Shown: one piece after another, positions 8,729 through 17,942 of the stretch
How positions within the stretch are numbered: the first letter of the stretch is position 1
How the letters are laid out: each line of letters opens with the position of its first letter
Assembly: GCF_924101635.2 (NCBI RefSeq)
Contig: NZ_CAKMAA020000030.1
Location: forward strand, 1 to 64,000
Direction: 5' to 3'
DNA length: 64,000 nt
Origin: Candidatus Nitrotoga sp. HW29
GTDB taxonomy: Bacteria; Pseudomonadota; Gammaproteobacteria; Burkholderiales; Gallionellaceae
Program-made: the position numbers and the translations under genes
Notes under the pieces: model-generated
Told to the model about the DNA's origin: nothing
Seen by the model: only the letters and a program-made list of their open reading frames with translations
Database searches by the model: none

Positions 8729-9157
8729 GATTTCTCCATTAAGGTGTACAAACCGATGGGTATGAACATCCCTGGTTTATTTGACATCAGTATTTTTGCG
8801 ATCAAGTCCAACTTGTTGCCAGGTTAGCCTGAAGCTTATCCATTTGGCCCATATGTGTTGATGACTATTTCGCGCTTTTGATGAAACAAAAGCTAATTCT
8901 TAAATATCAAGAACAGGACTCGTATTAGAGCGGAAGCCGATGCAGAATGCAGTGTTGCCAGGAACTTCCATCTCTCGAAAGTTAAAAACACTATAAAAAT
9001 CCAAGAGATGTAAATGCGAATAATTCGCGCTTATTATCATCGCTCTACGAAGAAATTGCAAGTTTTTGTATTCGAGCGTAATAAGTAATGGAATGCTCAG
9101 TTCCAGAATGAGTAAGGACTATTAATTCTTAGGATGCATCCATATGGTTATTCATTT
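8729..9157. other. 429-base gap between FTR1 gene and efflux operon end
   Basis: AT-rich sequence with no open frame of protein-like composition. It should hold the FTR1 promoter (near 8730-8800, minus strand) and the 3' end of the efflux operon. I see no clear Fur box and no strong terminator. Confidence 0.4.
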
Positions 9158-10639
9158 TCAAGACGGTAAAGGTTGCTGTGCCGGCTTAATGGTGGGTTGT
9201 TGCCATCCTCCAGCCAATGCCTTAAACAAATCGGCAACTGCTGTACGTTGGGCACGCTCTGCATCGATACGGTTTAATTCTGCCTGCAGGTAATTTCGTT
9301 CAACATCCAGAAATTCCAAACGGCTGGAAATGCCTACCTGGTACCGTAATTCCGCTTGTTTATGAGCTTTCGAAAGTGCCCTGCTGCGGGAGCTTTCGGC
9401 CGTGAGTGTCTGGCGCGCGGACTCTTGTGCGAACAAAGCATTGCGTACATCGGCGAAAGCGCTGGCGACTGCCTGCTTATATTGAGCTAATGCCTGGTCA
9501 CGGCGAGATTCTGCTAACTTTACGCCAAATTTAATGCGGCCAGCATTAAAAATTGGCTGACCAATACCGGCGGCAAACTGAAAAACACCCGCCGGTCCTG
9601 TAAACAGGTTAGAGAGTGAGATACTTTCACTACCGAGATAGGACGTTAAACTAATTGTAGGGAAGAACTGCGCGCGCGCTGCACCGATACGTGCATTCAT
9701 TGCGATTAATTTTTGTTCTGCTTCCTGCAGATCTGGTCTGCGCAGTAACAATTCAGCCGGTAATCCATCGGGTACCCAAACGTTCGTCAGAGTGGGTTTG
9801 CCACGCTCCAATTTGCCATGCATCACGTTGCGCGGTGAGCGGCCCAGTAACAGCGCGAGACTTGCTTCTTGCTGGTCTCGTGCTTTAGCGATGGAGATAA
9901 GTTGTGATTGTGCAGTGTCAGCATCGGCTTCGGATTGATGAAGCTCGTATTCTGAAATAACGCCCACCTCGTGACGTTTTTTATCCAAAGCGAGCCTTTC
10001 CTGACGTCCGGCTAATACTTGGCGTATAGCAGATTCTTGGGCGTCAGCCGACAACAAAGCAAAATACTGCTGCGCCACCTGTGCCGTTAGTGATAAGCGT
10101 ACAGCATTGATGTTAGATTGTGTCGCAAATAGATCGGCACGTGCCGCTTCGCTGAGGCGGCGGAATTTCCCCCACAAATCCAGCTCGTAGCTGGCATCCA
10201 GAGACACGCGCGAGAACTCCAAGATACGAACTGGAGGAATAAAAAGCCCGGGGTTAATACTTCTTTTGGTGCGTGATTGAGCTCCATTGGCGTTAAGTTT
10301 TGGATACTGATCCGATTCGGTTATTCCGAGCTGGGCACGTGCCTCTAATATTCGAGCAGTGGCAACTTGGGCATCCACATTATGAGCAAGTGCTTCATCT
10401 TCGATCTTATCGAGGATTGGATCACCATACAGATTCCACCAGCGTTCTCCAGCAGCATTTGCCGGTTTTTCTGTAGCAGAGCTGGTAGTGCTGGGCTGGG
10501 TTGCCCAATGTTCAGGTAAATCCATTTTTGGACGCTGGTAATTTGGCCCAGCGGCGCATGCAGCTAGTAGCAAACTACTAGACAGAAGCACGAGCGATGT
10601 TCTGGTCTTCGTTAAATAGTGATTTGTGCAATGCTTCAT
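9158..10639 (-). CDS. RND efflux outer-membrane channel lipoprotein (NodT/OprM type)
   Basis: TolC-like outer-membrane channel of the tripartite pump encoded upstream. The 493-residue protein begins with a lipoprotein signal peptide whose lipobox is LLAAC (Cys near residue 28), followed by GPNYQRP, the standard start of NodT-family channels. The rest is long amphipathic helix with the two repeated OEP domains; the segment LPAELLLRRPDLQEAEQKL near the middle is a family signature. It is the last gene of the tetR-adaptor-pump-channel set, starting 15 bases after the pump stop. The exported compounds are not deducible from sequence. Confidence 0.93.
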   Translation of the reverse strand: MKHCTNHYLTKTRTSLVLLSSSLLLAACAAGPNYQRPKMDLPEHWATQPSTTSSATEKPANAAGERWWNLYGDPILDKIEDEALAHNVDAQVATARILEARAQLGITESDQYPKLNANGAQSRTKRSINPGLFIPPVRILEFSRVSLDASYELDLWGKFRRLSEAARADLFATQSNINAVRLSLTAQVAQQYFALLSADAQESAIRQVLAGRQERLALDKKRHEVGVISEYELHQSEADADTAQSQLISIAKARDQQEASLALLLGRSPRNVMHGKLERGKPTLTNVWVPDGLPAELLLRRPDLQEAEQKLIAMNARIGAARAQFFPTISLTSYLGSESISLSNLFTGPAGVFQFAAGIGQPIFNAGRIKFGVKLAESRRDQALAQYKQAVASAFADVRNALFAQESARQTLTAESSRSRALSKAHKQAELRYQVGISSRLEFLDVERNYLQAELNRIDAERAQRTAVADLFKALAGGWQQPTIKPAQQPLPS

Positions 10640-10654
10640 AATTAATAGGCCGAG

Positions 10655-13600
10655 CTATTTTTTGAGTTCCGTATGATCGCCTTCCTGATGCCGGCGTGGA
10701 TGACCAGGGAAAATGCGACGAATGACAACAAAAAATACCGGCACTAAAAATACCGCCAGAACTGTTGCCGCTATCATTCCCCCCATAACACTAGTACCAA
10801 TGGCTTGGCGGCCATTAGCGCCTGCACCTGTAGAGATAGCCAAGGGCAGTACACCTAAAATAAACGCGATTGATGTCATTAATATGGGGCGGAACCTTAA
10901 CCGGCAAGCTTCCAGCGTAGCATCAAGCAGATTGTGGCCACGCTCCTGCAGGTCACGCGCAAATTCAATAATCAGGATCGCATTTTTGGCCGAAAGACCG
11001 ATGATAACGATCAGTCCTACCTTGAAATAAACATCGTTTGGCATGCCTCGCATTGTCATGGCTAGCAATGCGCCAAGGATACCGATGGGTACTACCAGAA
11101 GCACTGCCACTGGAATTGACCAGCTTTCATATAGCGCTGCCAAGCATAAAAATACGGCAACTAACGAAAGGCCAAAGAGTAAGATTGCCTGGCTACCAGA
11201 CAGGCGTTCTTCATAAGAGGTTCCAGACCATTCAAAACCAAATTCTGACGGTAATTGACTGGCTGTTTGTTCCATCGCTTTTATTGCATCGCCGCTGCTT
11301 CGGCCAGGAGCAGGACTACCGGAAATTTTCATTGACGGTAGGCCGTTGTAGCGATCCAGCTTCGGCGATCCGACATCCCAGCGCGGAGAAGCAAATTCGG
11401 ATAAAGGTACCATTGCGCCCCGTGTGTTTCGTACAGGCAAGCGCATTATTTCCTCAGGTGAGGTGCCTACGCTGGATTGTGCTTGCATTTGGACCCGCAG
11501 AATGCGGCCTTCGCGCACGAAGTCGTTGATATAGGCGACGCCTAGTGTCGATTGCAAGGTTTCATTCAAATCAGCCAAATCGATGTCTAGGGCACGTGCT
11601 TTTAATCGGTCGATATCCAGCCGCAACTGTGGTCCTGCTTCTTGTCCTTCTGGCCGCACACCTGCCAATGCCGGGTTTTGACCGGCTATGCTCAATGCCA
11701 TATTACGAGCTTCTAGTAGTTTTTCACGCCCCTGACCTGAACGATCCTGCAAGCGAAAATCGAATCCACCCACAGCGGCTAATTCCGGAATGGGGGGGAC
11801 ATTAATGGAAAAAATCATGGCTTGTTTGATGCGAAACAACGTCATGTTGGCGCGTTGGACTAGAGAAGTAGCAGAATTTTCCGGTGCGGGACGTGCATCC
11901 CATCCCTTAAGCCGGACGAAAGCAATCGCAGCATTTTGGCCACGACCAAAGAATGAAAAGCCAGCTACTCCGATAACATGCTCAACTTCAGACTGTTTGA
12001 GATAAAACTGCTCTACTTGAGTCAGAACTTCGAGTGTGCGTTCACGAGTAGAACCCGGTGGTAACTGGATCACACTAATAAAGTAACCTTGGTCTTCTTC
12101 GGGCAAGAAGCTGGTTGGCAAACGTGAGAACAGCCCCCCCACCACAACTAGAATGATGGCGTAGATAATCAGGTAAAGCCCGGTTTTTTTCAAAACGTGC
12201 CCTACGCCAGATGTATAACGTTGGGTTGTTCTACTGAAAAAACGATTAAACCAGCCAAAGAAACCCTTGTTAGGATTTTTTTCCTTTTCCACGGTGTGTT
12301 TCAGTAACGTAGCGCACAGCGCGGGTGTTAACGTTAATGCCATTAACATTGAAAAGACGATAGTGAGTATTAGTGTTACCGAGAATTGACGATAAATGGC
12401 ACCGACAGAGCCACTAAAGAAAGCCATAGGAATGAAGACTGCAATGAGCACCAATGTGATGGCGATAATGGCATTTATAATCTGCCCCATTGCTTTGCGT
12501 GTAGCTTCGCGTGGATGTAGTCCTTCTTCAGTCATGATGCGTTCGACATTTTCCACTACTACAATGGCGTCATCCACCACAATACCGATGGCCAGTACCA
12601 TGGCGAATAGCGTTAACGTGTTGATTGAATAGCCTATAATGTACAGTCCCACGGTGGCTCCGATGAGCGCAATCGGTACAACGATCGTGGGAATGATCGT
12701 GACACGGAAACTTCCCAGGAAAAGGTACATAACCAAGAAAACGAGGACCATCGCTTCGGCTAAAGTCTTCAGAACTTCCTGGATAGATATTTCCACAAAT
12801 TGGGAGGTGTCATAAGGCACCACCCATTTGATTCCTTTGGGGAAAAACTTGGCTAGCTCCGTCATCTTGGATTTGACAGCTTTAGCTGTATCCAAGGCAT
12901 TGGCCTCTGGCGATAAGCGAATGGCTATGGCTGAAGCCGGTTGTCCATCTAGACGAGCGGAAACAGAATAATCTTGCGCCCCTAATTCTACCGACGCGAC
13001 GTCTTTAATACGCACGGTGGAGCCATCGGGGTTGGCGCGTACAATGATGTTACTGAATTCTTCAGGAGTCGACAGTCTACCTTGGGTAACGATGACCGCG
13101 TTCAGTTGCTGGCCGTCCAGTGCGGGTAGTTGTCCAAGCTCACCCATGGCAAGCTGAATGTTCTGCGCTCGTACAGCGCGTGAAACATCGCCCGGAGTCA
13201 AGCTAAATGCATGAAGCCGTTCTGGCTGAAGCCATATCCGCATTGAGTATTCGGTGCCAAAGAGTATGCCTTCACCTACTCCGGGTACACGACGGATGCT
13301 CTCCAGTACGTTGGCTGCTGCATAACTGCCGAGAGCAACGCTATCACGACTTTTATCCGGTGAAACAAGCGCCACGAACATCAAGTAATTTCGCGCTGAT
13401 TTTGCTACGGTCACTCCCAAGCGGCGCACATCCTCGGGCAAGCGCGCTTCGGCACGCTTGATGCGATTTTGGGTTTCAACCGAGGCAATGTCCAGATTAG
13501 AGCCGGCTTCGAAGGTTAATGTGATGGTACCCCGGCCAAGTTCGGAGGAAGAATCCATGTAGAGCAGATGTTCGATGCCGTTTAATTCCTGCTCAATCAA

Positions 13601-13792
13601 GGCGACGGCGGTTTCCTCAACTACTTGGGCGGAGGCACCGGGATAGCTAAGTGTAATAGCCAGAGCCGGAGGCGCTACAGCCGGGTAAGAGGTAACCGGC
13701 AAGCTGCGTACTGCGAGCCCTCCGCCAAGCAGGATTGCTAAGGCGATGACCCAGGCAAAGATGGGGCGATCTATAAAGAAATTAGCTAACAC
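10655..13792 (-). CDS. RND multidrug efflux pump, HAE1 type (AcrB/MexB-like)
   Basis: Inner-membrane proton antiporter that extrudes hydrophobic compounds. At 1045 residues it has the full AcrB length. It starts with the usual MLANFFIDRPIFAWV helix. In transmembrane helix 4 the proton-relay aspartate pair is visible in AIGIVVDDAIVVVENVER, and a lysine is present in helix 10 (IGLSAKNAILIIEFARD). Two large periplasmic loops lie between helices 1-2 and 7-8, as expected. The adaptor gene ends ten bases before the pump starts and the channel follows after 15 bases, so all three are co-transcribed. The AcrB/MexB/TtgB subgroup is likely because of the HAE1 sequence style. Heavy-metal pumps (HME) are excluded by the helix 4 sequence. 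Confidence 0.95.
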   Translation of the reverse strand: MLANFFIDRPIFAWVIALAILLGGGLAVRSLPVTSYPAVAPPALAITLSYPGASAQVVEETAVALIEQELNGIEHLLYMDSSSELGRGTITLTFEAGSNLDIASVETQNRIKRAEARLPEDVRRLGVTVAKSARNYLMFVALVSPDKSRDSVALGSYAAANVLESIRRVPGVGEGILFGTEYSMRIWLQPERLHAFSLTPGDVSRAVRAQNIQLAMGELGQLPALDGQQLNAVIVTQGRLSTPEEFSNIIVRANPDGSTVRIKDVASVELGAQDYSVSARLDGQPASAIAIRLSPEANALDTAKAVKSKMTELAKFFPKGIKWVVPYDTSQFVEISIQEVLKTLAEAMVLVFLVMYLFLGSFRVTIIPTIVVPIALIGATVGLYIIGYSINTLTLFAMVLAIGIVVDDAIVVVENVERIMTEEGLHPREATRKAMGQIINAIIAITLVLIAVFIPMAFFSGSVGAIYRQFSVTLILTIVFSMLMALTLTPALCATLLKHTVEKEKNPNKGFFGWFNRFFSRTTQRYTSGVGHVLKKTGLYLIIYAIILVVVGGLFSRLPTSFLPEEDQGYFISVIQLPPGSTRERTLEVLTQVEQFYLKQSEVEHVIGVAGFSFFGRGQNAAIAFVRLKGWDARPAPENSATSLVQRANMTLFRIKQAMIFSINVPPIPELAAVGGFDFRLQDRSGQGREKLLEARNMALSIAGQNPALAGVRPEGQEAGPQLRLDIDRLKARALDIDLADLNETLQSTLGVAYINDFVREGRILRVQMQAQSSVGTSPEEIMRLPVRNTRGAMVPLSEFASPRWDVGSPKLDRYNGLPSMKISGSPAPGRSSGDAIKAMEQTASQLPSEFGFEWSGTSYEERLSGSQAILLFGLSLVAVFLCLAALYESWSIPVAVLLVVPIGILGALLAMTMRGMPNDVYFKVGLIVIIGLSAKNAILIIEFARDLQERGHNLLDATLEACRLRFRPILMTSIAFILGVLPLAISTGAGANGRQAIGTSVMGGMIAATVLAVFLVPVFFVVIRRIFPGHPRRHQEGDHTELKK

Positions 13793-13801
13793 GTCAGCCC
13801 T

Positions 13802-14959
13802 CTATTTTTTCGTGTGGGCTAGTGCCACTGGGGAATTTACATTTGCAGCTTGATTTAAGGGGACAGGCTTTGCAACGCTACCCGGCCGTACTTTTTGCAA
13901 GCCGTTGACAATGACCTGCTCACCGCCTTTTAGTCCCTCGGTGATGATGAAATTCCCACTCGACATACTGCCGGTTTTAACCCGCTGAACTGCCACTTTG
14001 CTCTGGGGATCTACGATCATTACAAATTGTCCCTGTGCATCCGCCAGTAGTGCACGTTGAGGTACTTTGAGTGCATTGTCGATATTTGCTTCCGGGAAGC
14101 GAATACGAACAAACATTCCGGGTAGTAGCTCTTGTTTGGGGTTTGGGAATTCTGCCCGGAGTGAAACGCTATTTGTACTGGGATCAACGGCCAAATCGGA
14201 GAACAGAAATTTGCCCGACTGGGGGTAGGTACTTCCATCTTCAAGAACGAGTTGCACTCCGGCTGACTCGGTTCGTGTCAACTTTCCAGCTTTAATTGCC
14301 TGCTGGAGGCGGAGAGTATCCGCACCCGATTGCGTGAAGTTTACATAAAGAGGATCGACTTGCTCGATAGTTGCAAGTAGCGTGGCTTCGTTACGGCCTA
14401 CAAGTGCCCCTTCGGTAATTTGGGAGCGTCCTATGCGACCTGAAATAGGCGCGGGTACACGGGTATTGTCCAGATCTTCTCGTGCCTTGGAAAAGGCTGC
14501 TTCGGCCTGCTTCAGCTTGGCTTCTGCCAATTCATATTCCTGCAAGCTCACAGCCTTTACGTCCAGTAGATATTTATACCGCGCCAATGTCTGACGGGCG
14601 ACCGCTACGTCTGTTTTGGACGAATCATAGGTTGTCTGGTAGTTACGTGAAAAAATTTGATACAGCGGATCCCCTTCTTTTACATTACTCCCCTCGATAA
14701 ATTTTCGTTTTTCAACGACGCCTTCCACTCTTGCCCGTACTTGGGCGGTACGAAATGCTTGCAGGCGACCAGGCAAATCTTGAGTGAGAACTACTGAACT
14801 TTGCGTAACAGTGATTACATCGACTTCGGGAGGCGGAGGGGCGGTAGCCGCTGCAGTTTTTGATTGATTGTCACCGGAACCGCAACCTGAAAGCAGTATG
14901 GGAAAAAATATGGCCGTACAAGCTGCTTTGCAAACTGACAGGAAAGCGTCTTGTTTCAT
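13802..14959 (-). CDS. RND efflux periplasmic adaptor lipoprotein (AcrA/MexA-like)
   Basis: Membrane-fusion protein linking the RND pump to the outer-membrane channel. The 385-residue protein has a lipoprotein signal peptide (lipobox LLSGC, Cys near residue 26). The barrel-sandwich halves surround an alpha hairpin at about residues 95-165; the motif APISGRIGRSQITEGALV marks the second lipoyl half. The beta-barrel and membrane-proximal domains follow (LLPGMFVRIRFPEA; GLQKVRPG near the end). It is first of the structural genes, 53 bases downstream of the TetR regulator and ten bases before the pump. The family and role are secure; substrate range is unknown. Confidence 0.94.
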   Translation of the reverse strand: MKQDAFLSVCKAACTAIFFPILLSGCGSGDNQSKTAAATAPPPPEVDVITVTQSSVVLTQDLPGRLQAFRTAQVRARVEGVVEKRKFIEGSNVKEGDPLYQIFSRNYQTTYDSSKTDVAVARQTLARYKYLLDVKAVSLQEYELAEAKLKQAEAAFSKAREDLDNTRVPAPISGRIGRSQITEGALVGRNEATLLATIEQVDPLYVNFTQSGADTLRLQQAIKAGKLTRTESAGVQLVLEDGSTYPQSGKFLFSDLAVDPSTNSVSLRAEFPNPKQELLPGMFVRIRFPEANIDNALKVPQRALLADAQGQFVMIVDPQSKVAVQRVKTGSMSSGNFIITEGLKGGEQVIVNGLQKVRPGSVAKPVPLNQAANVNSPVALAHTKK

Positions 14960-15012
14960 GTATATCTCCAGTAAATCATTTTTCTCAATTTAATCAAGCC
15001 AAGCGCAGGTAA

Positions 15013-15654
15013 TTACGGGCATTTGTTTTGAGCAAATTGCTTCAAGCCGGCTAGAGAAAATTCCCCGATATGCTTTGCAATCGCTTCGATTTCTTTGTGG
15101 TCATAGCTCAGGTTTGGATGTAATCGCTGAATGACGGGTTGTCCATGACGGTAGTACACGCACTGGCCAAAAATACTGAACACGCAGCGGCGTAATTCTG
15201 CTTCACTGATCTGTTCACCCACGATTTCGCGCACCAGATTAGCGACAAACTGATGTATCGGTACGATGGCTTCCTGCACGATTTTTTCTAGTACTGGCGT
15301 TGGCTCCGCCAGTTCGCGTGCCATGAACTGGCATTGCACTGAGAATTCTTTTTTATCTAGTAACTGTATTAGAAAATCGTGAATGAAATTAAGTAGGCGT
15401 ACTTGAGCGCAGATGGGGCTTTGGCTGGTTTCTTTGCACAATGCTAACAATGGTTCAAAATTCAAAGTGGCAGCGAACAAAGCTTCTTTACTGCTAAAGT
15501 AATAATTCACCGCTGCAATATTTACTTCTGCATGGCGGCAAATTTCACGTACGGTAGCGTTTTGAAAACCGTTTTTTGAAAAAACCAAACGGGCGGCTGC
15601 AAGCAAGCGTTCGCGTGTCTGCTCACTTAAGTTAATTTTTGTTTCAGTAATCAT
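15013..15654 (-). CDS. TetR/AcrR-family repressor of the efflux operon (CecR-like)
   Basis: Predicted ligand-responsive repressor of the downstream pump. The N-terminal helix-turn-helix is clear: ARLVFSKNGFQNATVREICRHAEVN then the conserved AVNYYFSSKEALF. The C-terminal half contains FGQCVYYRHGQPV, which resembles the DUF1956-type domain of E. coli CecR (YbiH). Length is 213 residues. It is co-directional with the pump genes and lies immediately upstream, so it probably represses its own operon. A perfect palindrome, CAAACGTTTG, lies about 100 bases before its start. The subgroup name is by memory of the motif and less certain than the TetR family call. Confidence 0.88.
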   Translation of the reverse strand: MITETKINLSEQTRERLLAAARLVFSKNGFQNATVREICRHAEVNIAAVNYYFSSKEALFAATLNFEPLLALCKETSQSPICAQVRLLNFIHDFLIQLLDKKEFSVQCQFMARELAEPTPVLEKIVQEAIVPIHQFVANLVREIVGEQISEAELRRCVFSIFGQCVYYRHGQPVIQRLHPNLSYDHKEIEAIAKHIGEFSLAGLKQFAQNKCP

Positions 15655-16209
15655 GCTGGAGAGATATTCAACGATAAAACGTTGGGAGCAAGTAGATTCT
15701 TGGGAGGAACGACAATCATAATTGTCCAGTCCTTAAGAACAACTAAACAAGTGTATCAAACGTTTGTTTTGAAGTAAACAGAGTGATGCCCATGGTGCTG
15801 ATACTTTGGAAGTTGATTTATACTAAGACTCGTTAGAAGGTATAGGTGGCAGTACTGTTGTACGGATAATGCGCTGTTTTGATGAAAATTTTTTCATGGT
15901 TGGATTGACAGTTTTTCGACTGACGAACGATGGAGATGACAAATTAAAAGTATGGAAGTATTGCGTAGGGGACGATAGTTCGAAGCGGGGTTTATCTGTA
16001 TTGTTGACTGTAGGCCGTGATGTTATTACAGCAAAGCACTATTGTGTAAAGGGCTTAAAAATACGTGTTGGGTTCGAGGCATTCCCCAAGGACTTTTAGT
16101 AAGCAGTAGTAACGATTGTCGGTATTGAATGTTCTTGAGTTGTATTCATATAGGCAATTTGTATTCGGTTGTTTGTGTGTGCAGGGGTAGAATACGATTG
16201 AAATTTGTC
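15655..16209. other. 555-base gap between efflux operon and fabG
   Basis: Holds the efflux operon promoter region on the minus strand (with the palindrome at 15757-15766) and the downstream end of the fab operon. An open frame of 76 codons at 15869-16099 (+) has no ribosome-binding site and unremarkable composition; I do not call it. acpP and fabF, which often follow fabG, are not here. Confidence 0.5.
15757..15766. promoter_or_regulatory. Palindromic candidate operator for the TetR regulator
   Basis: CAAACGTTTG is a perfect ten-base palindrome. It is set in an outer pair AAACAA (15745-15750) and TTGTTT (15764-15769). It lies about 100 bases upstream of the TetR gene, the only transcription unit reading away from it. 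Palindromes of this form are common TetR operators; binding is inferred. Confidence 0.45.
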
Positions 16210-16953
16210 TCACTCCATGTATATTCCACCATTTACATGTAAGGTCGCGCCGGTTATGTAAGCCGCTCCCGGACCCGCGAGAAATGCTACGGCGGCAGCA
16301 ATATCAGCCACTTGCCCCAAGCGTTTTAACGGCACATGTTCAATCAGTTTGTCGCGTTGTGGCTGTGACAATACTTCGGTCATGTCAGTAGCGATAAAGC
16401 CGGGTGCGATACAGTTAACGGTAATGTTTCGACTTCCGATTTCGCAAGCTAGCGATTTGCTGAAACCGATGATGCCAGCCTTGGAGGCGGCATAGTTGGC
16501 TTGTCCTGCGTTGCCCATACTGCCTATTACCGAGGAAATATTGATAATGCGGCCATGTCGTGCTTTCATCATGGCCCGCAATACGGCGCGACTCATTCTG
16601 AATACAGATTTCAGATTGGTCGACATGATGTCGTCCCATTCTTCATCGGTCATGCGCGCTAGCAAATTGTCGCGAGTAATGCCCGCGTTATTTACCAAAA
16701 TAGAAATTTCACCATATTGCTTTCTGATATCGCTGATAACCTGATCAATTTGCGCGACATCCTTGACGTCTAGTGCCATACCACAGCCTTGGAGGCCAGC
16801 TGCTGCCAGATATTTACTAATTGCCAGTGCTCCATCTTTGGTCGTTGCAGTGCCGACCACGGTTGCCCCCTGCCTGCCTAGCTCCAATACAATTCCTTGC
16901 CCGATACCGCGACTGGCGCCGGTTATTAATGCGATCTGTCCTTGCAAACTCAT
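16210..16953 (-). CDS. fabG: 3-oxoacyl-ACP reductase
   Basis: NADPH-dependent reduction of 3-oxoacyl-ACP in fatty-acid elongation. This is a 247-residue short-chain dehydrogenase with the cofactor loop TGASRGIG at residues 12-19, NNAGITRDNLL near 87, and the catalytic triad: Ser in NISSVIGSMGN, Tyr and Lys in YAASKAG. These motifs and the length match FabG. It follows fabD by 16 bases and is the last gene of the rpmF-plsX-fabH-fabD-fabG cluster. Downstream genes acpP and fabF, often next, are missing from this position. Confidence 0.94.
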   Translation of the reverse strand: MSLQGQIALITGASRGIGQGIVLELGRQGATVVGTATTKDGALAISKYLAAAGLQGCGMALDVKDVAQIDQVISDIRKQYGEISILVNNAGITRDNLLARMTDEEWDDIMSTNLKSVFRMSRAVLRAMMKARHGRIINISSVIGSMGNAGQANYAASKAGIIGFSKSLACEIGSRNITVNCIAPGFIATDMTEVLSQPQRDKLIEHVPLKRLGQVADIAAAVAFLAGPGAAYITGATLHVNGGIYME

Positions 16954-16969
16954 TCACCCTCCGGTTATC

Positions 16970-17908
16970 TTATGACAATGCTGCCCATACGGATTTCAAG
17001 GTTATGCTATCGCTTAGTGCCAGTGCCTGTTGGTTGGTATCAATACGTTTGTTCAGACCCATCAGCACTTTGCCTGGCGCACATTCCACGTTATGTGTAA
17101 TAAATTTTTGACCGAAACATTGCACGATTTCTACCCAACGTACCGGCGAATATAATTGGCGTACAAGCGCATCTTTAATAGAGGGTACATCCATATAGCT
17201 TTCTACATCGGCATTGTGCAGTACGGGAATGGAGGGAGTTTGCATCGTTACGTTATTTAATCTCACGCGCAACAATTCTGCCGCACCACGCAATAGGCTG
17301 CAATGTGAGGGTACGCTCATCGGTAGCATCAGCGCGCGTTTTGCACCTTTGACCTTGGCCAATTCCATACCGCGTTCTACGGCCGCACGGTGGCCGGCAA
17401 TTACTACCTGTCCAGGGGTGTTGAAATTGACGGCTTCCAGTACTTCGTTTTGAGCAGCTTCAATGCACACTTGGAGTACACTTTCGTCATCCAATCCAAG
17501 AATGGCAGCGATGCCGCCTACGCCGTCCGGTACGGCCTCTTGCATACATTCGGCTCGATAACGCACCAGTGGCAAAGCATCAGCAAATTGAAGCGCCCCA
17601 CTTACTACCAGCGCGGTGTATTCGCCGAGGCTGTGACCAGCCAGTAATGCCGGTGACGGAGCATTCAAGCTTTGCCAAGCGCGATACACCGCTACGCCGG
17701 CAGTCAGCATGAGCGGCTGCGTATTGACAGTAGCGTTGAGTTCCGTATCGCTGCCTTCTGCAACCAGTTTCCACAAGTCTTGGTGCAATATATCGGAAGC
17801 TTCGGCAAAGGTATTACGCACGACAGGGAAGTCGGCATAATTGCTCATCATGCCGCGTGATTGCGAGCCTTGTCCTGGAAAAACGAAAGCGAATTTAGTT
17901 ATTAACAC
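16970..17908 (-). CDS. fabD: Malonyl-CoA:ACP transacylase
   Basis: Transfers malonyl groups from CoA to ACP for fatty-acid synthesis. The 312-residue protein opens with FAFVFPGQGSQ and has the nucleophile Ser93 in GHSLGEY; the catalytic His is in SVPSHCSLL near residue 200. It starts at GTG 17908, the only recognised start codon in frame just before the conserved opening, and without a clear ribosome-binding site. It lies 34 bases after fabH and 16 before fabG, and is presumably translated from the same message. Confidence 0.93.
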   Translation of the reverse strand: MLITKFAFVFPGQGSQSRGMMSNYADFPVVRNTFAEASDILHQDLWKLVAEGSDTELNATVNTQPLMLTAGVAVYRAWQSLNAPSPALLAGHSLGEYTALVVSGALQFADALPLVRYRAECMQEAVPDGVGGIAAILGLDDESVLQVCIEAAQNEVLEAVNFNTPGQVVIAGHRAAVERGMELAKVKGAKRALMLPMSVPSHCSLLRGAAELLRVRLNNVTMQTPSIPVLHNADVESYMDVPSIKDALVRQLYSPVRWVEIVQCFGQKFITHNVECAPGKVLMGLNKRIDTNQQALALSDSITLKSVWAALS

Positions 17909-17942
17909 TGGGTTATCAATACTTGGAGAATATTATGAGAAG

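Noticed and set aside
15869-16099. 76-codon plus-strand frame in the efflux-fab gap
   Set aside because: No ribosome-binding site, no recognisable motif and unremarkable composition; length is within chance for AT-rich spacer.
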